Of a DNA stretch of 64,000 nucleotides, positions 49,063 through 57,783 are shown one piece after another. Made by a program: the position numbers and the translations under genes. The notes beneath the pieces were generated by a model. That model was not told the DNA's origin. It did no database searches and worked only from the letters and a program-made list of their open reading frames with translations. Position 1 is the first letter of the stretch; the number at the start of each line of letters is the position of its first letter. Source of the stretch: Deinococcus multiflagellatus (GTDB lineage: Bacteria; Deinococcota; Deinococci; Deinococcales; Deinococcaceae); contig NZ_JAIQXV010000016.1 in assembly GCF_020166415.1 (NCBI RefSeq), positions 1 through 64,000 of the forward strand, written 5' to 3'.

Positions 49063-50016
49063 TCACCCTTCTTGCGGAGGTGCATCCTCCCTCGGGAACG
49101 CATTCTCGTCATCGGCGTTCGAGACAACGGCGTATTTGGGCAACAGGATTCGCTTGATGCTGTTGAGAAAGAGGACGTCTTCAAGGAATCGGTCTGGATC
49201 AGCTCTGACCTCTTCCACAAGGTCTGTCTGGGTCTCTTGAAACCACGCCGGGTCGCCTCTCAGGGCCAACACCTCTTCACGAGGGAGCTCCAGCAGCGCA
49301 CTCACCACCTCCTGGGCCGTCAGGTTCAGAATTCGACTGGTGCTGGAACTGACCCCGGTCGCCACCATGGCTGCAACCTCAGTGTCAGCCACTTCCGACG
49401 CCTGACTGATCAAGCTGGAGATTTGTAGGGGGCGCGTTGGGCAGTTGCACACTAGACATCGCCAGGGGGCGGCGCCGCCCTGATGGATTGGTGTGAAAAA
49501 ACGCCCGCCATACGTCCCCAGTGCCGTTCTGATGAACGTGAGATCGGCCACGCTGCACCCTAGCTGCTCTGAGCTCAAACTCAGGTGGCAATGCCAGGTG
49601 GTCGCATCAGCAGTAGGGTCATGGTTGAACAAGACGTAGAGTGGCGCTGCGCCAGTCAATTTCGAATACAGCTCAAGGACATCAATCTGTGGGATGACCA
49701 TTCCGGGTAAGACGAGACTCGACCCTTTGACGGGGTGGTGCAGGGCGTCATACCGGCCACTGGGTGACACCTTTTTTGCCTGCACGGCAAAGGACCGCCA
49801 AACACCACGGTGGCGGATGAACCACTCCCAATCAGTACCCTTATGTTTCTCGTCCTGCTTGGACGTCTTGAGCACCCGGTGCCGGGTGCTCCACCGCATG
49901 AGATCGAGGAGATTGATGTCCGTGAACGTCTCTTCCCCTTGATGGCATTTGAGCGCCCAACCCCACCGCGTTCTGTGCCACGTCCGCCGGGCCAATTCTT
50001 CGAGATCTGCCTGCAT
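49063..50016 (-). CDS. DUF6615-like, probable PD-(D/E)XK protein (317 aa)
   Basis: ATG complement 50014-50016 has AGGAG upstream. The first 100 residues match the DUF6615 pattern: GEETFTDINLLDLMRW, KTSKQDEKHKGTDWEWFIR and WRSFAVQAKKVSP. The D-W-E-W ... Q-A-K-K arrangement is that of a PD-(D/E)XK active site (Asp, Glu, Lys). The rest (about 120-317) is helical and unassigned, with CLVCNC near the middle. A perfect palindrome (49870-49891) lies inside the gene. Probably a restriction-type or defence nuclease. Confidence 0.72.
   Translation of the reverse strand: MQADLEELARRTWHRTRWGWALKCHQGEETFTDINLLDLMRWSTRHRVLKTSKQDEKHKGTDWEWFIRHRGVWRSFAVQAKKVSPSGRYDALHHPVKGSSLVLPGMVIPQIDVLELYSKLTGAAPLYVLFNHDPTADATTWHCHLSLSSEQLGCSVADLTFIRTALGTYGGRFFTPIHQGGAAPWRCLVCNCPTRPLQISSLISQASEVADTEVAAMVATGVSSSTSRILNLTAQEVVSALLELPREEVLALRGDPAWFQETQTDLVEEVRADPDRFLEDVLFLNSIKRILLPKYAVVSNADDENAFPREDAPPQEG
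49870..49891. repeat. Perfect palindrome inside the DUF6615-like gene
   Basis: GAGCACCCGG (49870-49879), TG, CCGGGTGCTC (49882-49891). The core CACCC/GGGTG edge recalls the intercistronic hairpins, though here it is coding. Confidence 0.4.
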
Positions 50017-50137
50017 GCAAAACACTCCTGGACTCCGCCCTGTTGAATGGCGACACTGACGCTGAAACGACCCTGAATCCTCTGCTGCACAGCATGCGGC
50101 CCTGGAGGGTCACGTTCAACCATTCTGGTCCAGCCCG

Positions 50138-51739
50138 TCACGGTTTGGGCCGAAAGGCCCGGCCCCCCGCGGCATGCACCGGCACCAGGGCGGTGCCCCC
50201 TGGGCCCCGCACCGCCAGCTCGCCCACGCACCGTAGGGCTTCAGCAGCCCCCTTGGGATGGGCGCAGCGCACGAACCCTGGCCAGGGCGCTGGGCCAGCA
50301 AAGGCGCAGTGACCACACCCATCCCTGGCCTGATCCGCCACCGCGCGGGCAAGCTGGCCCCGCAGCCGCAGCACCTGGTCCAGGCCTGCGCGGCCCTGAA
50401 GCCCGTCCAAGAGTGGACTGAACACCGGCGCGTCGACCAGCAGCCCCGGCAGGGTGGCCACCAGGGCCGCGCCCCGGTCGCCCCGGTAGGCCACGCGCAG
50501 CACCTCGGCGGCCACCCGGTCGCGCACCGCCAGCCAATCCGGCCGCTCCGCGCTGGGCCGGGCCACGGTCAGGGCGTCGCGCCGGTCTGTGACCCCCGTC
50601 AGTGTCTCCCGCACTGTCTGGTCCAGCGTCCGGGCCGCCAGGAATGCCCCGGCGGCGTGCGGGTAAACGCGGCCTCCCAGTCGCACAGGCGTACGTGCCC
50701 ACAGGCTCAGCAGGTCGGTGTCTGCCCAGGTGCCCGGAAACCACGGGCGGGGGTTTTGAAGTTCGGGTGGAGGCCGTCTGGGAAGGGGCGGCTGAGGGCG
50801 CTGGAGGGGCAGGACGCGCGCTGGAGCAGATGGGCTGGGCGGTCGGCTGGGGACCGGCTCGGCTTGAGCCTGGCGCAGCGTGGCCAGCGAGAGCGGCTCG
50901 ACCGTGCCCAACAGGTCGACGTGCATCTCGCCCCACCCGGGTCGGATGACCGGGGCCCCGGCCCGCCAGGTGCCGCGCTTCAGGGCTTCTTCGGGCTGCC
51001 GGGTGCTGCCCTTGGGAACGACGAGGACCGCGACATGCACGTCACACCCCGCCGCCTTGAGGTGGCCGAGCGTGCCCGCCTGGGTGGTGGTCATGCTGAG
51101 GGGATCGGCTTCCTGCGCGTCCGTCCGGGCGCGGCGCTTGACCTCGATGACGACGGGCGTCTGACCCGCCAGGGCCAGGACATCCACGTTCGTGAAGGCG
51201 CCCGGGTCCGCGGCCGCCACCCGCTCGATGTAGGCACTCTCGATCAGGGCCGCGCCCAGGGTCTCTTCGGGCACACTGGCCCAGCGGGAGAGGTCTGGCA
51301 GCAGGGGACCGGGGGGCAGGTTCAGTCGCCCTTCTGGTTTCGAGGCGCCTGGGGTCAAGATCGGTGCGCCGCGCACCACCGCCGTGCGCAGGGGCCAGGC
51401 CGTGAACGTCAGGGCCTGCTCAGTGGCAGTCCACTGCACATACCGGACGCCGTGAAGCCCTTGAATGGTGCGGGCCAGCAGATCAGCATCCGCAGCGCTT
51501 AAATCGCCAGGGGGCACCGGGGCCAACACAATCCAGGTCCAGTCTTTGGGCTGACGCAGGACGCGCTCGAGCACATCCTGCCGCCGGGTGCGGCGCCGCA
51601 CCGCCCAGAGTCCAAACGTGGCCACCTGGTGCCCCTCTTCGGCCAAGGCCCGCCGCATCGCCTGTTCTGAGACCAGGGCGTCCAGGGGCGCCCGGTCCTG
51701 AAACGGCAGGGCCAGAAGCGCGGCCAGTGGGAGCGGCAT
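50138..51739 (-). CDS. PD-(D/E)XK plus NADAR-like domain protein (533 aa)
   Basis: Start at ATG complement 51737-51739, 6 bases after CATCAT (complement 51746-51751). Residues about 165-215 contain NVDVLALAGQTPVVIEVKRR, a PD-(D/E)XK signature (D...EVK). After a Pro/Arg linker (about 300-340), residues about 350-460 (LSLWARTPVRLGGRVYPHAA, FLAARTLDQ, DWLAVRDRVAAEVLRVAYRG) follow the plan of NADAR domains, which act on ADP-ribose derivatives. The C-terminus holds a Cys/His cluster (CGHCAFAG, RCAHPKG, LRC) likely to bind metal. The NADAR call is tentative. Confidence 0.6.
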   Translation of the reverse strand: MPLPLAALLALPFQDRAPLDALVSEQAMRRALAEEGHQVATFGLWAVRRRTRRQDVLERVLRQPKDWTWIVLAPVPPGDLSAADADLLARTIQGLHGVRYVQWTATEQALTFTAWPLRTAVVRGAPILTPGASKPEGRLNLPPGPLLPDLSRWASVPEETLGAALIESAYIERVAAADPGAFTNVDVLALAGQTPVVIEVKRRARTDAQEADPLSMTTTQAGTLGHLKAAGCDVHVAVLVVPKGSTRQPEEALKRGTWRAGAPVIRPGWGEMHVDLLGTVEPLSLATLRQAQAEPVPSRPPSPSAPARVLPLQRPQPPLPRRPPPELQNPRPWFPGTWADTDLLSLWARTPVRLGGRVYPHAAGAFLAARTLDQTVRETLTGVTDRRDALTVARPSAERPDWLAVRDRVAAEVLRVAYRGDRGAALVATLPGLLVDAPVFSPLLDGLQGRAGLDQVLRLRGQLARAVADQARDGCGHCAFAGPAPWPGFVRCAHPKGAAEALRCVGELAVRGPGGTALVPVHAAGGRAFRPKP

Positions 51740-51793
51740 GTCCCCATGATGTCGCACCACTGAGGCCGATGCCTGCGGGGGGCTGGCCGCGCC

Positions 51794-52504
51794 TCAGTAG
51801 CCCAAGAACTCAGCGTAAGAGACCCACTGGGCGGCGTAGGTCCGTTGGGGTGTGGAGGTCAACCCTGGGGGCAATCGCCGGGCCGCATAGGCCTTCCGGT
51901 ACTGGTTGAACGTTTTGAAGCCCAAGGGCCGCACGGCGGCGCAGGCCTCCTCGTAGGGCAAGACTGAACCGGGCGGCTGAAAGACGTGGGAGGCCCGGGA
52001 AAACAGAGCGGGCCAGCCGGGCCAGTGGGGGCGGTACGTCACCTGAGGCGAGAAGGGGAACGCGAGCGGGAGGGTTCGCGCGCGCACCGCTGCGTCGTAA
52101 TCGGCGCGCGTGGCGATGGCCAGGCCCTGGGCATTCAGGTGGCGCAGCAGCGTCTGGCTTTCGTCCAAGGTCAGCAGCCGGGGATCACGGGCGCAGGCCT
52201 GCCAGGAAAAGTGCGTCTGGCGCCAGTCGTTCGCTGGCGCCTCGGGGCGCCGCACCCAGCCCGCCCGACTCCTGGACGCGCCGATCAGCACTTCGTGGAG
52301 ACGGAAAACGACGGGTTGACCGTCCTGCCAGCGCCAACCCACCAGGCTGCCCTGTGGCGTGACCGTCCATTGGGCATTCAGGATTTCATCGGACACAGGA
52401 CGGTCCACCCGGAGGGGCTGGGCGAAACCGGTGAGCCAGGTGGCGCCCTTGAGCGGCGTGGTCGTCAGCGTCAGGGGCGCCGGAAGGGGGAGCAACGTCG
52501 TCAC
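51794..52504 (-). CDS. Protein with two phage-integrase-type repeat units (236 aa)
   Basis: The C-terminal 60 residues (LPYEEACAAVRPLGFKTFNQ, YRKAYAARRLPPGLTSTPQR, TYAAQWVSYAEFLGY) match the integrase-repeat pattern: aligned Phe/Tyr-E-A, L-G-F/L, W/Y, L-P, P..P, Y, W-x-x-W/F-L-G. The preceding 60 residues are a diverged second unit (LDESQTLLRHLNAQGLAIAT, RADYDAAVRARTLPLAFPFS). The N-terminal 100 residues are unassigned. GTG complement 52502-52504 lies 6 bases after CACACT (complement 52511-52516), leaderless. Role unknown. Confidence 0.65.
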   Translation of the reverse strand: MTTLLPLPAPLTLTTTPLKGATWLTGFAQPLRVDRPVSDEILNAQWTVTPQGSLVGWRWQDGQPVVFRLHEVLIGASRSRAGWVRRPEAPANDWRQTHFSWQACARDPRLLTLDESQTLLRHLNAQGLAIATRADYDAAVRARTLPLAFPFSPQVTYRPHWPGWPALFSRASHVFQPPGSVLPYEEACAAVRPLGFKTFNQYRKAYAARRLPPGLTSTPQRTYAAQWVSYAEFLGY

Positions 52505-52643
52505 CCTGTCAGTGTGCAGGCGCGTGGGTGCGAGCGCCGAGGGCCGCTCAGCTGAGATCCTGGCTGATCAGGCCCTGGAGAGACGGCGGGGCCCTGGCGA
52601 ACGCGGGAGGAAGGCCAAAGTCTTCCGCCGCCACACTGCGCCC

Positions 52644-52976
52644 ATGACGGACGATGATCCCCTCACGAGCGGCGGCAGATCAGCCTCCTTCCCCTCTCAC
52701 CAGGGTGAGCCTTCACCCCAGCCGGCCTCAGTCCACAGCGCTGTCGGCCACGATCTCCAGGCGCTGCCACCCCAGGTGGCCCAGTGGTGTCAGGCCCAGG
52801 CCGAGGTTCAGGGCTTGACCGTGGAGACGTTCATCGACCAGCGCCTGGCCCATCTCCTGTCCAGTGGCACGGCCCTGAGCGCCGCGAACGCCCAGGCCAT
52901 CACCGCCCACGTTCTCGCCGTCATTCGAGCGGAGCGTCCACGCCGCGAGCCCTGCAAGGAAGGCCCTCATGTTTGA
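52644..52976 (+). CDS. Hypothetical protein, first gene of the M41-peptidase operon (110 aa)
   Basis: Leaderless from ATG 52644 behind CACACT (52632-52637). The sequence PQVAQWCQAQAEVQGLTVET, FIDQRLAHLLSSGTALS resembles a ribbon-helix-helix or small helical unit; a disordered Ser/Pro-rich N-terminus precedes it. The stop region overlaps the next small ORF. Confidence 0.55.
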   Translation: MTDDDPLTSGGRSASFPSHQGEPSPQPASVHSAVGHDLQALPPQVAQWCQAQAEVQGLTVETFIDQRLAHLLSSGTALSAANAQAITAHVLAVIRAERPRREPCKEGPHV

Positions 52977-53076
52977 TGTCGTATTCCCCCGCTCCGGACA
53001 AACAACATGGCTGCGCGATCTGGTCCAGTGCCTGCCGTTCTTCACCCCTCAGCCCGACGAGGACACGGCGCAATGA
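52969..53076 (+). CDS. Micro-ORF of 35 codons between coupled genes
   Basis: ATG 52969 overlaps the end of the 110-aa gene by 8 bases and has AAGGAAGG 6 bases upstream. It ends at a TGA (53074-53076) that overlaps the ATG of the peptidase gene (ATGA at 53073). Product: MFDVVFPRSGQTTWLRDLVQ then CLPFF and an acidic end. Either a small protein or a leader that controls translation of the peptidase. Confidence 0.45.
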   Translation: MFDVVFPRSGQTTWLRDLVQCLPFFTPQPDEDTAQ

Positions 53077-54155
53077 GGTTGCCCCCAGCGTTGCGGGGCC
53101 GCGTCGTCCTGACCTGGACCCAGGTCACGCAGTGGCCGCATTGGCGAGTGGCGGCGCGGCTGTTGATCGTCTGCTTCCCTGTGTTCGTGGCGTTTGCCCT
53201 GTATGAGGCGGCGCCTGCGCCTGAGACCATCCTTGCCCGCGGCGCACTCAATGTCCTCGCTAAGTTTGCTCCTCTTGTCGTGGGCGTTGTCTTCGTCTGG
53301 AGCGCCATAAAATTTGTCATGGCAGGCGGCCCTGGCCTGCTGGCGGAAGTGGTGTCCTTCCTGCGGAATTTCGCCTTGGGCGGTTTGCTCCTGGCCACCT
53401 TGATCAAGCTGCTTGGCGACCCCATCGCACAGGGCCTGCGGGCCGAGCCCCTGGCCACCGCCACCGGTGTAGCGACCCTGTTCCTCCTGGCCCTGATGAC
53501 CGACCGGGTGTACCAGAGAGGAAAGTCCAGCAGCGTTGAGGCGCTCTTTCAACCAGGCCCATCGGTAGAGGCCGTGCCTCGTGGTGCTCTCCCCTCCGAA
53601 CGCGACGTCCAGGTCATGGCGGTGCACGAAGCGGCGCACGTCCTGGTGTGGGGCGGCCATCCCGGTTATCCCCCACAGCGGCTGCGACTGAACCCGAGTG
53701 GCCACCCGGCGGGCACCGTCACCGTGGCGGCCTCCCATCGCCTGGCCGACCGCACCGAATTGGAGCGTCACATGCTGTGCAGCCTGGCGGGGGTGGCCGC
53801 CGAAACCCAGGTCTTCGGAACGACCTTTGCGGGGTCTCATCAGGATCTGGTGCAGCACGCCGCCCTGGCCCGTCAATTCCTGGCGGCGGCCCCCGAGCGG
53901 CCGGGCCTCATCCATGACGCCAGCACGCCCGAGGAACTGGCCTTCAACGAGCAGATGATTCGGGGCTTGCGCCTGGACCATTTGGAGATGCTGGCCGGGT
54001 TTTTCACGGCACACCGAGACCTGCTGGACGAGCTTGCCGCTCTGGCCAGGGTCAAGGGGCAATTGGAGCAGGAGGACCTGAAACCCTTCCTTGACCGGGT
54101 TACGGCACCTTTACCTTCGATGAAATCAGAGGAGGTTTGCGCCTCTTCGGCCTGA
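53073..54155 (+). CDS. Membrane M41 (FtsH-like) peptidase without AAA domain (360 aa)
   Basis: Four hydrophobic segments lie in residues about 25-150 (LLIVCFPVFVAFALYEAAPA, FAPLVVGVVFVWSAIKFVMA, FALGGLLLATLIKLLG, ATGVATLFLLAL). A cytoplasmic-type zinc peptidase domain follows with H-E-x-x-H (VMAVHEAAHVLVW, about 184-193), a Gly/Thr strand, and AGSHQDLVQHAALARQFL, aligned with the third zinc ligand (Asp) of FtsH. The AAA ATPase module of FtsH is missing, so it cannot unfold substrates by itself. ATG 53073 overlaps the micro-ORF stop. Terminator at 54184-54210. Confidence 0.8.
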   Translation: MRLPPALRGRVVLTWTQVTQWPHWRVAARLLIVCFPVFVAFALYEAAPAPETILARGALNVLAKFAPLVVGVVFVWSAIKFVMAGGPGLLAEVVSFLRNFALGGLLLATLIKLLGDPIAQGLRAEPLATATGVATLFLLALMTDRVYQRGKSSSVEALFQPGPSVEAVPRGALPSERDVQVMAVHEAAHVLVWGGHPGYPPQRLRLNPSGHPAGTVTVAASHRLADRTELERHMLCSLAGVAAETQVFGTTFAGSHQDLVQHAALARQFLAAAPERPGLIHDASTPEELAFNEQMIRGLRLDHLEMLAGFFTAHRDLLDELAALARVKGQLEQEDLKPFLDRVTAPLPSMKSEEVCASSA

Positions 54156-54183
54156 TGGGGGTGCCCTCCAGGGACTGACTCGC

Positions 54184-54210
54184 GCCGCGACCCGTTGTCG
54201 CGGCCTTTTT
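54184..54210 (+). terminator. Terminator after the M41 peptidase gene
   Basis: GCCGCGAC (54184-54191) pairs with GTCGCGGC (54197-54204), then TTTTT. Confidence 0.85.
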
Positions 54211-54215
54211 CGCGC

Positions 54216-54594
54216 TTGCCCCTTGAGGTCCTGCGCCACTGCATGGAGCGGCATGATGCCTGCACCTGATTCAGCAACCACCGGACCCACCCGTTTTGGC
54301 AGGATCTGGACCCCCAGGCGGAACTCCGGCAGCTGGCACAACGGGGCGCGCCGCTGCCCCTGGAATCGTCTGGACTGGGGTGCCTCCCGCCACGGTGGGG
54401 TTGCTCCTGGACGTCCTCCATCCCCGGAGCTGACGGTGGGCTTGCCTCCGGGGCGGCCCACGTGCGTGTCCGACCGGTCCGCGACGCACTGAACTGACAA
54501 ACCCTCCCGACGCCGACCATCACCTTGGCTTGACCCCTACCACTGGCAAGCCGAAGTTCGCCCGTTGTCCACGTCCTTTCATCCGAGGTGTCTC
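54216..54594. other. 379-base stretch, possible gene remnant and ribosome binding site
   Basis: No intact gene. A short segment around 54285-54370 reads like protein (HPFWQDLDPQAELRQLAQRG, then APLPLE) but is broken by frame changes, so it may be a decayed gene. An AAACCCTCCCG sequence lies near 54498 and a GAGGTG just before ATG 54595. Confidence 0.35.
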
Positions 54595-55446
54595 ATGTTG
54601 AGCTCTGTTCCTGGCCTGAATCAGCCCCTTGACCCTGTGTTGCTGGCGCCCCGCGCCGACCCGCCGTATACCCCGGAGGAACTGAGGCCGGCTGTTCGGT
54701 TCCTGCTGGGTCTGGATCAGTGGTCGGCTCCTGACCAGAGCTTCTTCCAACGAGTAGAGCACGACTTGCTGAGCGCCCTGCTGGGGGCGCTGCTGCCGAA
54801 CAAGCCGGTGGACGATGTGCTGGTTCAGCTGTCCGGGTTGTCATTCACTGACCTGTCTGCGCTACCTCTGGCCGATTCGCCCGCAGAGCTTCACCTACTG
54901 GCGGTGCTCCAACGCATGCGAGGCATGAGGCCAGCCACGAGCGAGTCGCTGTGGTTGGGGATTCAGAGCAAGATTCAGGCCAGCCTGATGGTTCCCTCTG
55001 CAGCGCGGCACGGCCAGCAGGCAGAAGTGGCGACCACTGAGGCTCCGCTTGCATTTCCACCCGCCAGCCGCCACACTCGCGCCATGACCAAGAAAGCAGC
55101 GAAAGCCCCGGCGAAGAAAGCGTCCCCCAAAGCGGCGGTGGCTGCGCCCACCAAGGCCGCTTCAGACGCGGGCAAAATCGGCAAGACCCAGTTGGTGGAC
55201 TTGGTTGCGGACAAGACCGGCCTGACCAAAAAGCAGAGCGAAGAAGCCGTGGTGGCGGCTCTGGACATCATGGTGAACGCAGTGAAAGCGGGGCAGAGCG
55301 TCGGTCTGCCCGGCCTTGGCACCCTGAGTGTGAGAGAGACTGCGGCCCGCACCGGCGTCAGGCCCGGCACCAGCGAGAAGATTCAGATTCCTGCCGGCAA
55401 GAAAGTCGCCTTCAAGGTCGCCAGCACCCTAAAAGGCGACCTTTAA
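54595..55446 (+). CDS. HU-type DNA-binding protein in frame with a unique N-terminal domain (283 aa), with internal start at 55084
   Basis: One open frame runs from ATG 54595 (GAGGTG upstream) to 55446. Residues 1-163 are an unknown helical domain ([40 protein letters not shown]). Residues 164-283 are a Lys/Ala-rich tail ([18 protein letters not shown]) and a complete HU domain ([46 protein letters not shown]). HU bends and compacts DNA. Just before ATG 55084 there is a promoter-like TTGCAT - 17 bases - CACACT - 6 bases. A 120-aa HU of Deinococcus-like form could therefore be made separately, alone or besides the 283-aa fusion. Confidence 0.85.
   Translation: MLSSVPGLNQPLDPVLLAPRADPPYTPEELRPAVRFLLGLDQWSAPDQSFFQRVEHDLLSALLGALLPNKPVDDVLVQLSGLSFTDLSALPLADSPAELHLLAVLQRMRGMRPATSESLWLGIQSKIQASLMVPSAARHGQQAEVATTEAPLAFPPASRHTRAMTKKAAKAPAKKASPKAAVAAPTKAASDAGKIGKTQLVDLVADKTGLTKKQSEEAVVAALDIMVNAVKAGQSVGLPGLGTLSVRETAARTGVRPGTSEKIQIPAGKKVAFKVASTLKGDL
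55049..55083 (+). promoter_or_regulatory. Internal leaderless promoter for HU
   Basis: TTGCAT (55049-55054), 17 bases, CACACT (55072-55077), 6 bases, ATG 55084, lying within the upstream part of the same open frame. Confidence 0.6.
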
Positions 55447-55455
55447 TTCAGGGAA

Positions 55456-55490
55456 AGAGGCGCCCCATGGCTTGACCCTGGGGCGCCTCT
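55456..55490 (+). terminator. Hairpin after HU
   Basis: AGAGGCGCCCCA (55456-55467) and TGGGGCGCCTCT (55479-55490), perfect 12-base arms, no T-run. Confidence 0.6.
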
Positions 55491-55560
55491 CGCTGCCGGG
55501 CACGTGTGGCATCCCGACGCTAGGCTGCAGGTGTGGAGCAGGTACCCAAGGGAAAAGGAG

Positions 55561-55586
55561 AAAGGCGATCCTGTGAGATCGCCTTT
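55561..55586. terminator. Terminator for the recombinase operon (minus strand)
   Basis: AAAGGCGATC (55561-55570) pairs with GATCGCCTTT (55577-55586). Read on the minus strand it is followed by a T-rich run. It lies 132 bases after the recombinase gene ends. Confidence 0.6.
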
Positions 55587-55717
55587 GATGCTGGAGAAGA
55601 TACCACCCTATTCAACAAGCCGCCAGGAGATGCATCACAATGCACGGCATGAGCAGCTCTCTCCTCTCCAGGACAGCGAAAACCCTTGGTATCTGAACGA
55701 GAGCACTGTCGTTGAAG

Positions 55718-56710
55718 TTACCACCCGGCGAGGTCGTCTTTGAGGTCGTCCGCCGCGAGTTGGGCATACCCTTTCCGCGTGGTATCGACACTTTCATGCC
55801 CCAGGTGCGCCGCCACCCGGCCGAAATCCTTGATCTGCCGGAGCAGGCGCGTGCCCGCATACTTCCGCCCCGGGTGAAAGCCACGGAACGGGACGCCTGC
55901 GGCTTTGAACGCTTTCTCCACATGGTACCGAGCGGTCATCATGTGGCCATATCGGAAGACGTACTCGCGTGGGGTGGTGCGTTTCCCATCTTGATGATCC
56001 GGTCCGCCGGGGCCGTACAGCCCTCGGTAGTGCCGGGCGGCTCGGGCGAGGCTGGTGCTCATGGCCACCAGGCGGGCCTTGCGCCCTTTCCCGCTGCGCA
56101 CATGCAGGCGCCGGCCTGCTTCATCCACGTCGTCCCACTGCAGCGCCAGCGCTTCACTAATGCGCAGCCCAGCATGGGCGGTCACAAACAGTAGGAACTT
56201 CACGTGCACATCGGCGTGGTCCAGCACGTCAGCCAACTCGTCTTCGGAATAGGGGGGACGTTTGACGATGCCCGGCGTGCGGTCCTTGGGCACCCTGGCG
56301 TCCCGGAAGGGGTCAGCGTCAGTGGCCCCAGCCCAGCGCAGGGCCCGGTACAGGCAGCTCGCGGCCGCGACCTTGAGTTGTACCCCTGCCGGTTTGCGCC
56401 CGGCTGCAAGCATGTGGTTGATGTAGCTCTGGGCGTCATGCCGCCCCGGCCGCAGGAGGTTGACGGCCTGCTCCGTGGCGTACTCGAGAAACTGCCGAAC
56501 TCCAAGGGCATAGGCTTCGGTGGTCCGGGGACTGGTCAGCACGCCACTTCCACCCTGATGGGCCAGGTAGGCGGTGGTCAGGGACACCAGGGCCGCGACG
56601 TCCTTTTCGCCAGCGGCTTTCACGGCACGGCGGCGCAGTTCGTCGTCATGCAGATTCGTCCATTCCCGAGTTTGCGCGAGGAGCGAGCCTTGAAACGGAA
56701 CGAGGGTCAT
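55718..56710 (-). CDS. Tyrosine recombinase/integrase (330 aa)
   Basis: Complete XerC/D-type recombinase. The N-terminal SAM-like DNA-binding region is about 20-145. Catalytic residues are Arg in HAGLRISEALALQW, Lys in SGKGRKARLV, His-x-x-Arg in GFHPGRKYAGTR, His in LGHESVDTTRKG and the nucleophile Tyr in KGYAQL. It breaks and rejoins DNA at short inverted sites, for example for plasmid dimer resolution or integration. The ATG overlaps the stop of the upstream gene by 4 bases, so it is co-translated with the pRiA4b ORF-3-like protein. Confidence 0.93.
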   Translation of the reverse strand: MTLVPFQGSLLAQTREWTNLHDDELRRRAVKAAGEKDVAALVSLTTAYLAHQGGSGVLTSPRTTEAYALGVRQFLEYATEQAVNLLRPGRHDAQSYINHMLAAGRKPAGVQLKVAAASCLYRALRWAGATDADPFRDARVPKDRTPGIVKRPPYSEDELADVLDHADVHVKFLLFVTAHAGLRISEALALQWDDVDEAGRRLHVRSGKGRKARLVAMSTSLARAARHYRGLYGPGGPDHQDGKRTTPREYVFRYGHMMTARYHVEKAFKAAGVPFRGFHPGRKYAGTRLLRQIKDFGRVAAHLGHESVDTTRKGYAQLAADDLKDDLAGW

Positions 56711-57735
56711 GGGAAACGCCGCCCCAACTCCGCATTGAGGGCGTCCACGTTGAACGCGGCGGGGTCGTACGAGGGGCCAAGGCGTTTCAAGCCTTTTTGC
56801 CCTGCTGGACTGTCTGGCGCAGCTCGCATGGCATTCAACACGCGGGCATATTCGTCCTCACCGAAGAAGGCCTCAGGAATCGCCTGCTCCATGCCGTTCA
56901 GGCACTGGAAGCGTGGCGTGGTCGTTGGCACCAGGACGGCCCCAGTCACGCACAGAACCACGCGCCATCTGGCGCGCCAGTCGTAGAGATAGATCCCTGT
57001 CTGGCCCAAGGACAGGGCCTGATCGAGCTGTACCGTCGCGGCATCAACTGCCCCCTCACCCAACGTGGGGTCAGCGGTGCGTGCCTCATACTCGGTGTCT
57101 CCGATCCGGAATTGATTGAGATGCTCATCGCTCCAGCCGTAGGCCGTCTGGAGGGCATGGTGCAGGTCCAGCAAGGTGGCGTCCGCAGGCACTTGCAAGG
57201 TGCGGCGCAGTTGCGTTCGGCCGTGCAACCGAGTGTCGATCTGGTACATCAAGCAACTGGACTCCGGCTCGAGGTCTATCAAATCGTCATCGCCTGACTC
57301 CACATCATCTAAAGCTGGAGGGTCCTGAAGGGACCAGATCCCCCGGCTGACCTTGATGAACCGGGGGTCCCGGGTCAGACTGGCATTCAAGGTCTGTGCG
57401 CTCACCTTGCCGGCCGCCGTATTGTCCATGAGCATACGGAGAAGCTGGCGCGATTCGAAGGGCCCTTCCTGAAGCGTCATGACGTACGCCACGTAATCAG
57501 CGACGGCTGCACCCGTGCTGTACGGGTGAAACGCAGCGACCTCACCTTGCCGGCTGGGAATCTCGGTGAGCGAGGCTGTGTGTTGACCTTCGCGAGACAG
57601 GTGCACGGGACCTGAGGGGGTGTGAAGCAACACGGTCTGGTGCGGAAGGGTGATGGTCACGCCCGCCTGATCCGTAAGGGTGAGCCCTTCGCCCGTGAAC
57701 CGAAGGTGGAGGGTGGGGGAGGCTCGTGGCGCCAT
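56707..57735 (-). CDS. Plasmid pRiA4b ORF-3 family protein (342 aa)
   Basis: Residues about 150-330 carry the pRiA4b ORF-3 (IS1096 TnpR-like) domain: CLMYQIDTRLHGRTQLRRTL, LLDLHHALQTAYGWSDEHLN, QFRIGDTEYEA and a late YLYDWRARWRVVLCV. The N-terminal 150 residues are a separate region (LHLRFTGEGLTLTDQAGVTI, then a helical part). The family is found on plasmids and transposons and its function is unknown. Leaderless ATG complement 57733-57735 behind TAGGAT (complement 57742-57747). A palindrome overlaps this promoter. It forms an operon with the recombinase. Confidence 0.82.
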   Translation of the reverse strand: MAPRASPTLHLRFTGEGLTLTDQAGVTITLPHQTVLLHTPSGPVHLSREGQHTASLTEIPSRQGEVAAFHPYSTGAAVADYVAYVMTLQEGPFESRQLLRMLMDNTAAGKVSAQTLNASLTRDPRFIKVSRGIWSLQDPPALDDVESGDDDLIDLEPESSCLMYQIDTRLHGRTQLRRTLQVPADATLLDLHHALQTAYGWSDEHLNQFRIGDTEYEARTADPTLGEGAVDAATVQLDQALSLGQTGIYLYDWRARWRVVLCVTGAVLVPTTTPRFQCLNGMEQAIPEAFFGEDEYARVLNAMRAAPDSPAGQKGLKRLGPSYDPAAFNVDALNAELGRRFP

Positions 57736-57745
57736 GTCCTTATCC

Positions 57746-57765
57746 TACCTAAGACCGATTAGGTA
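57746..57765. promoter_or_regulatory. Operator palindrome over the recombinase operon promoter
   Basis: TACCTAA (57746-57752), 6 bases, TTAGGTA (57759-57765). It touches the -10 (TAGGAT, complement 57742-57747), so a bound protein would block transcription, perhaps autoregulation by the operon's first product. Confidence 0.55.
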
Positions 57766-57783
57766 TGAGAAGAGCCGCATAGT

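Noticed and set aside
53007..53072. Upstream start (53007) for the M41 peptidase
   Set aside because: It overlaps the micro-ORF in another frame; ATG 53073 has the ATGA overlap typical of coupled genes.
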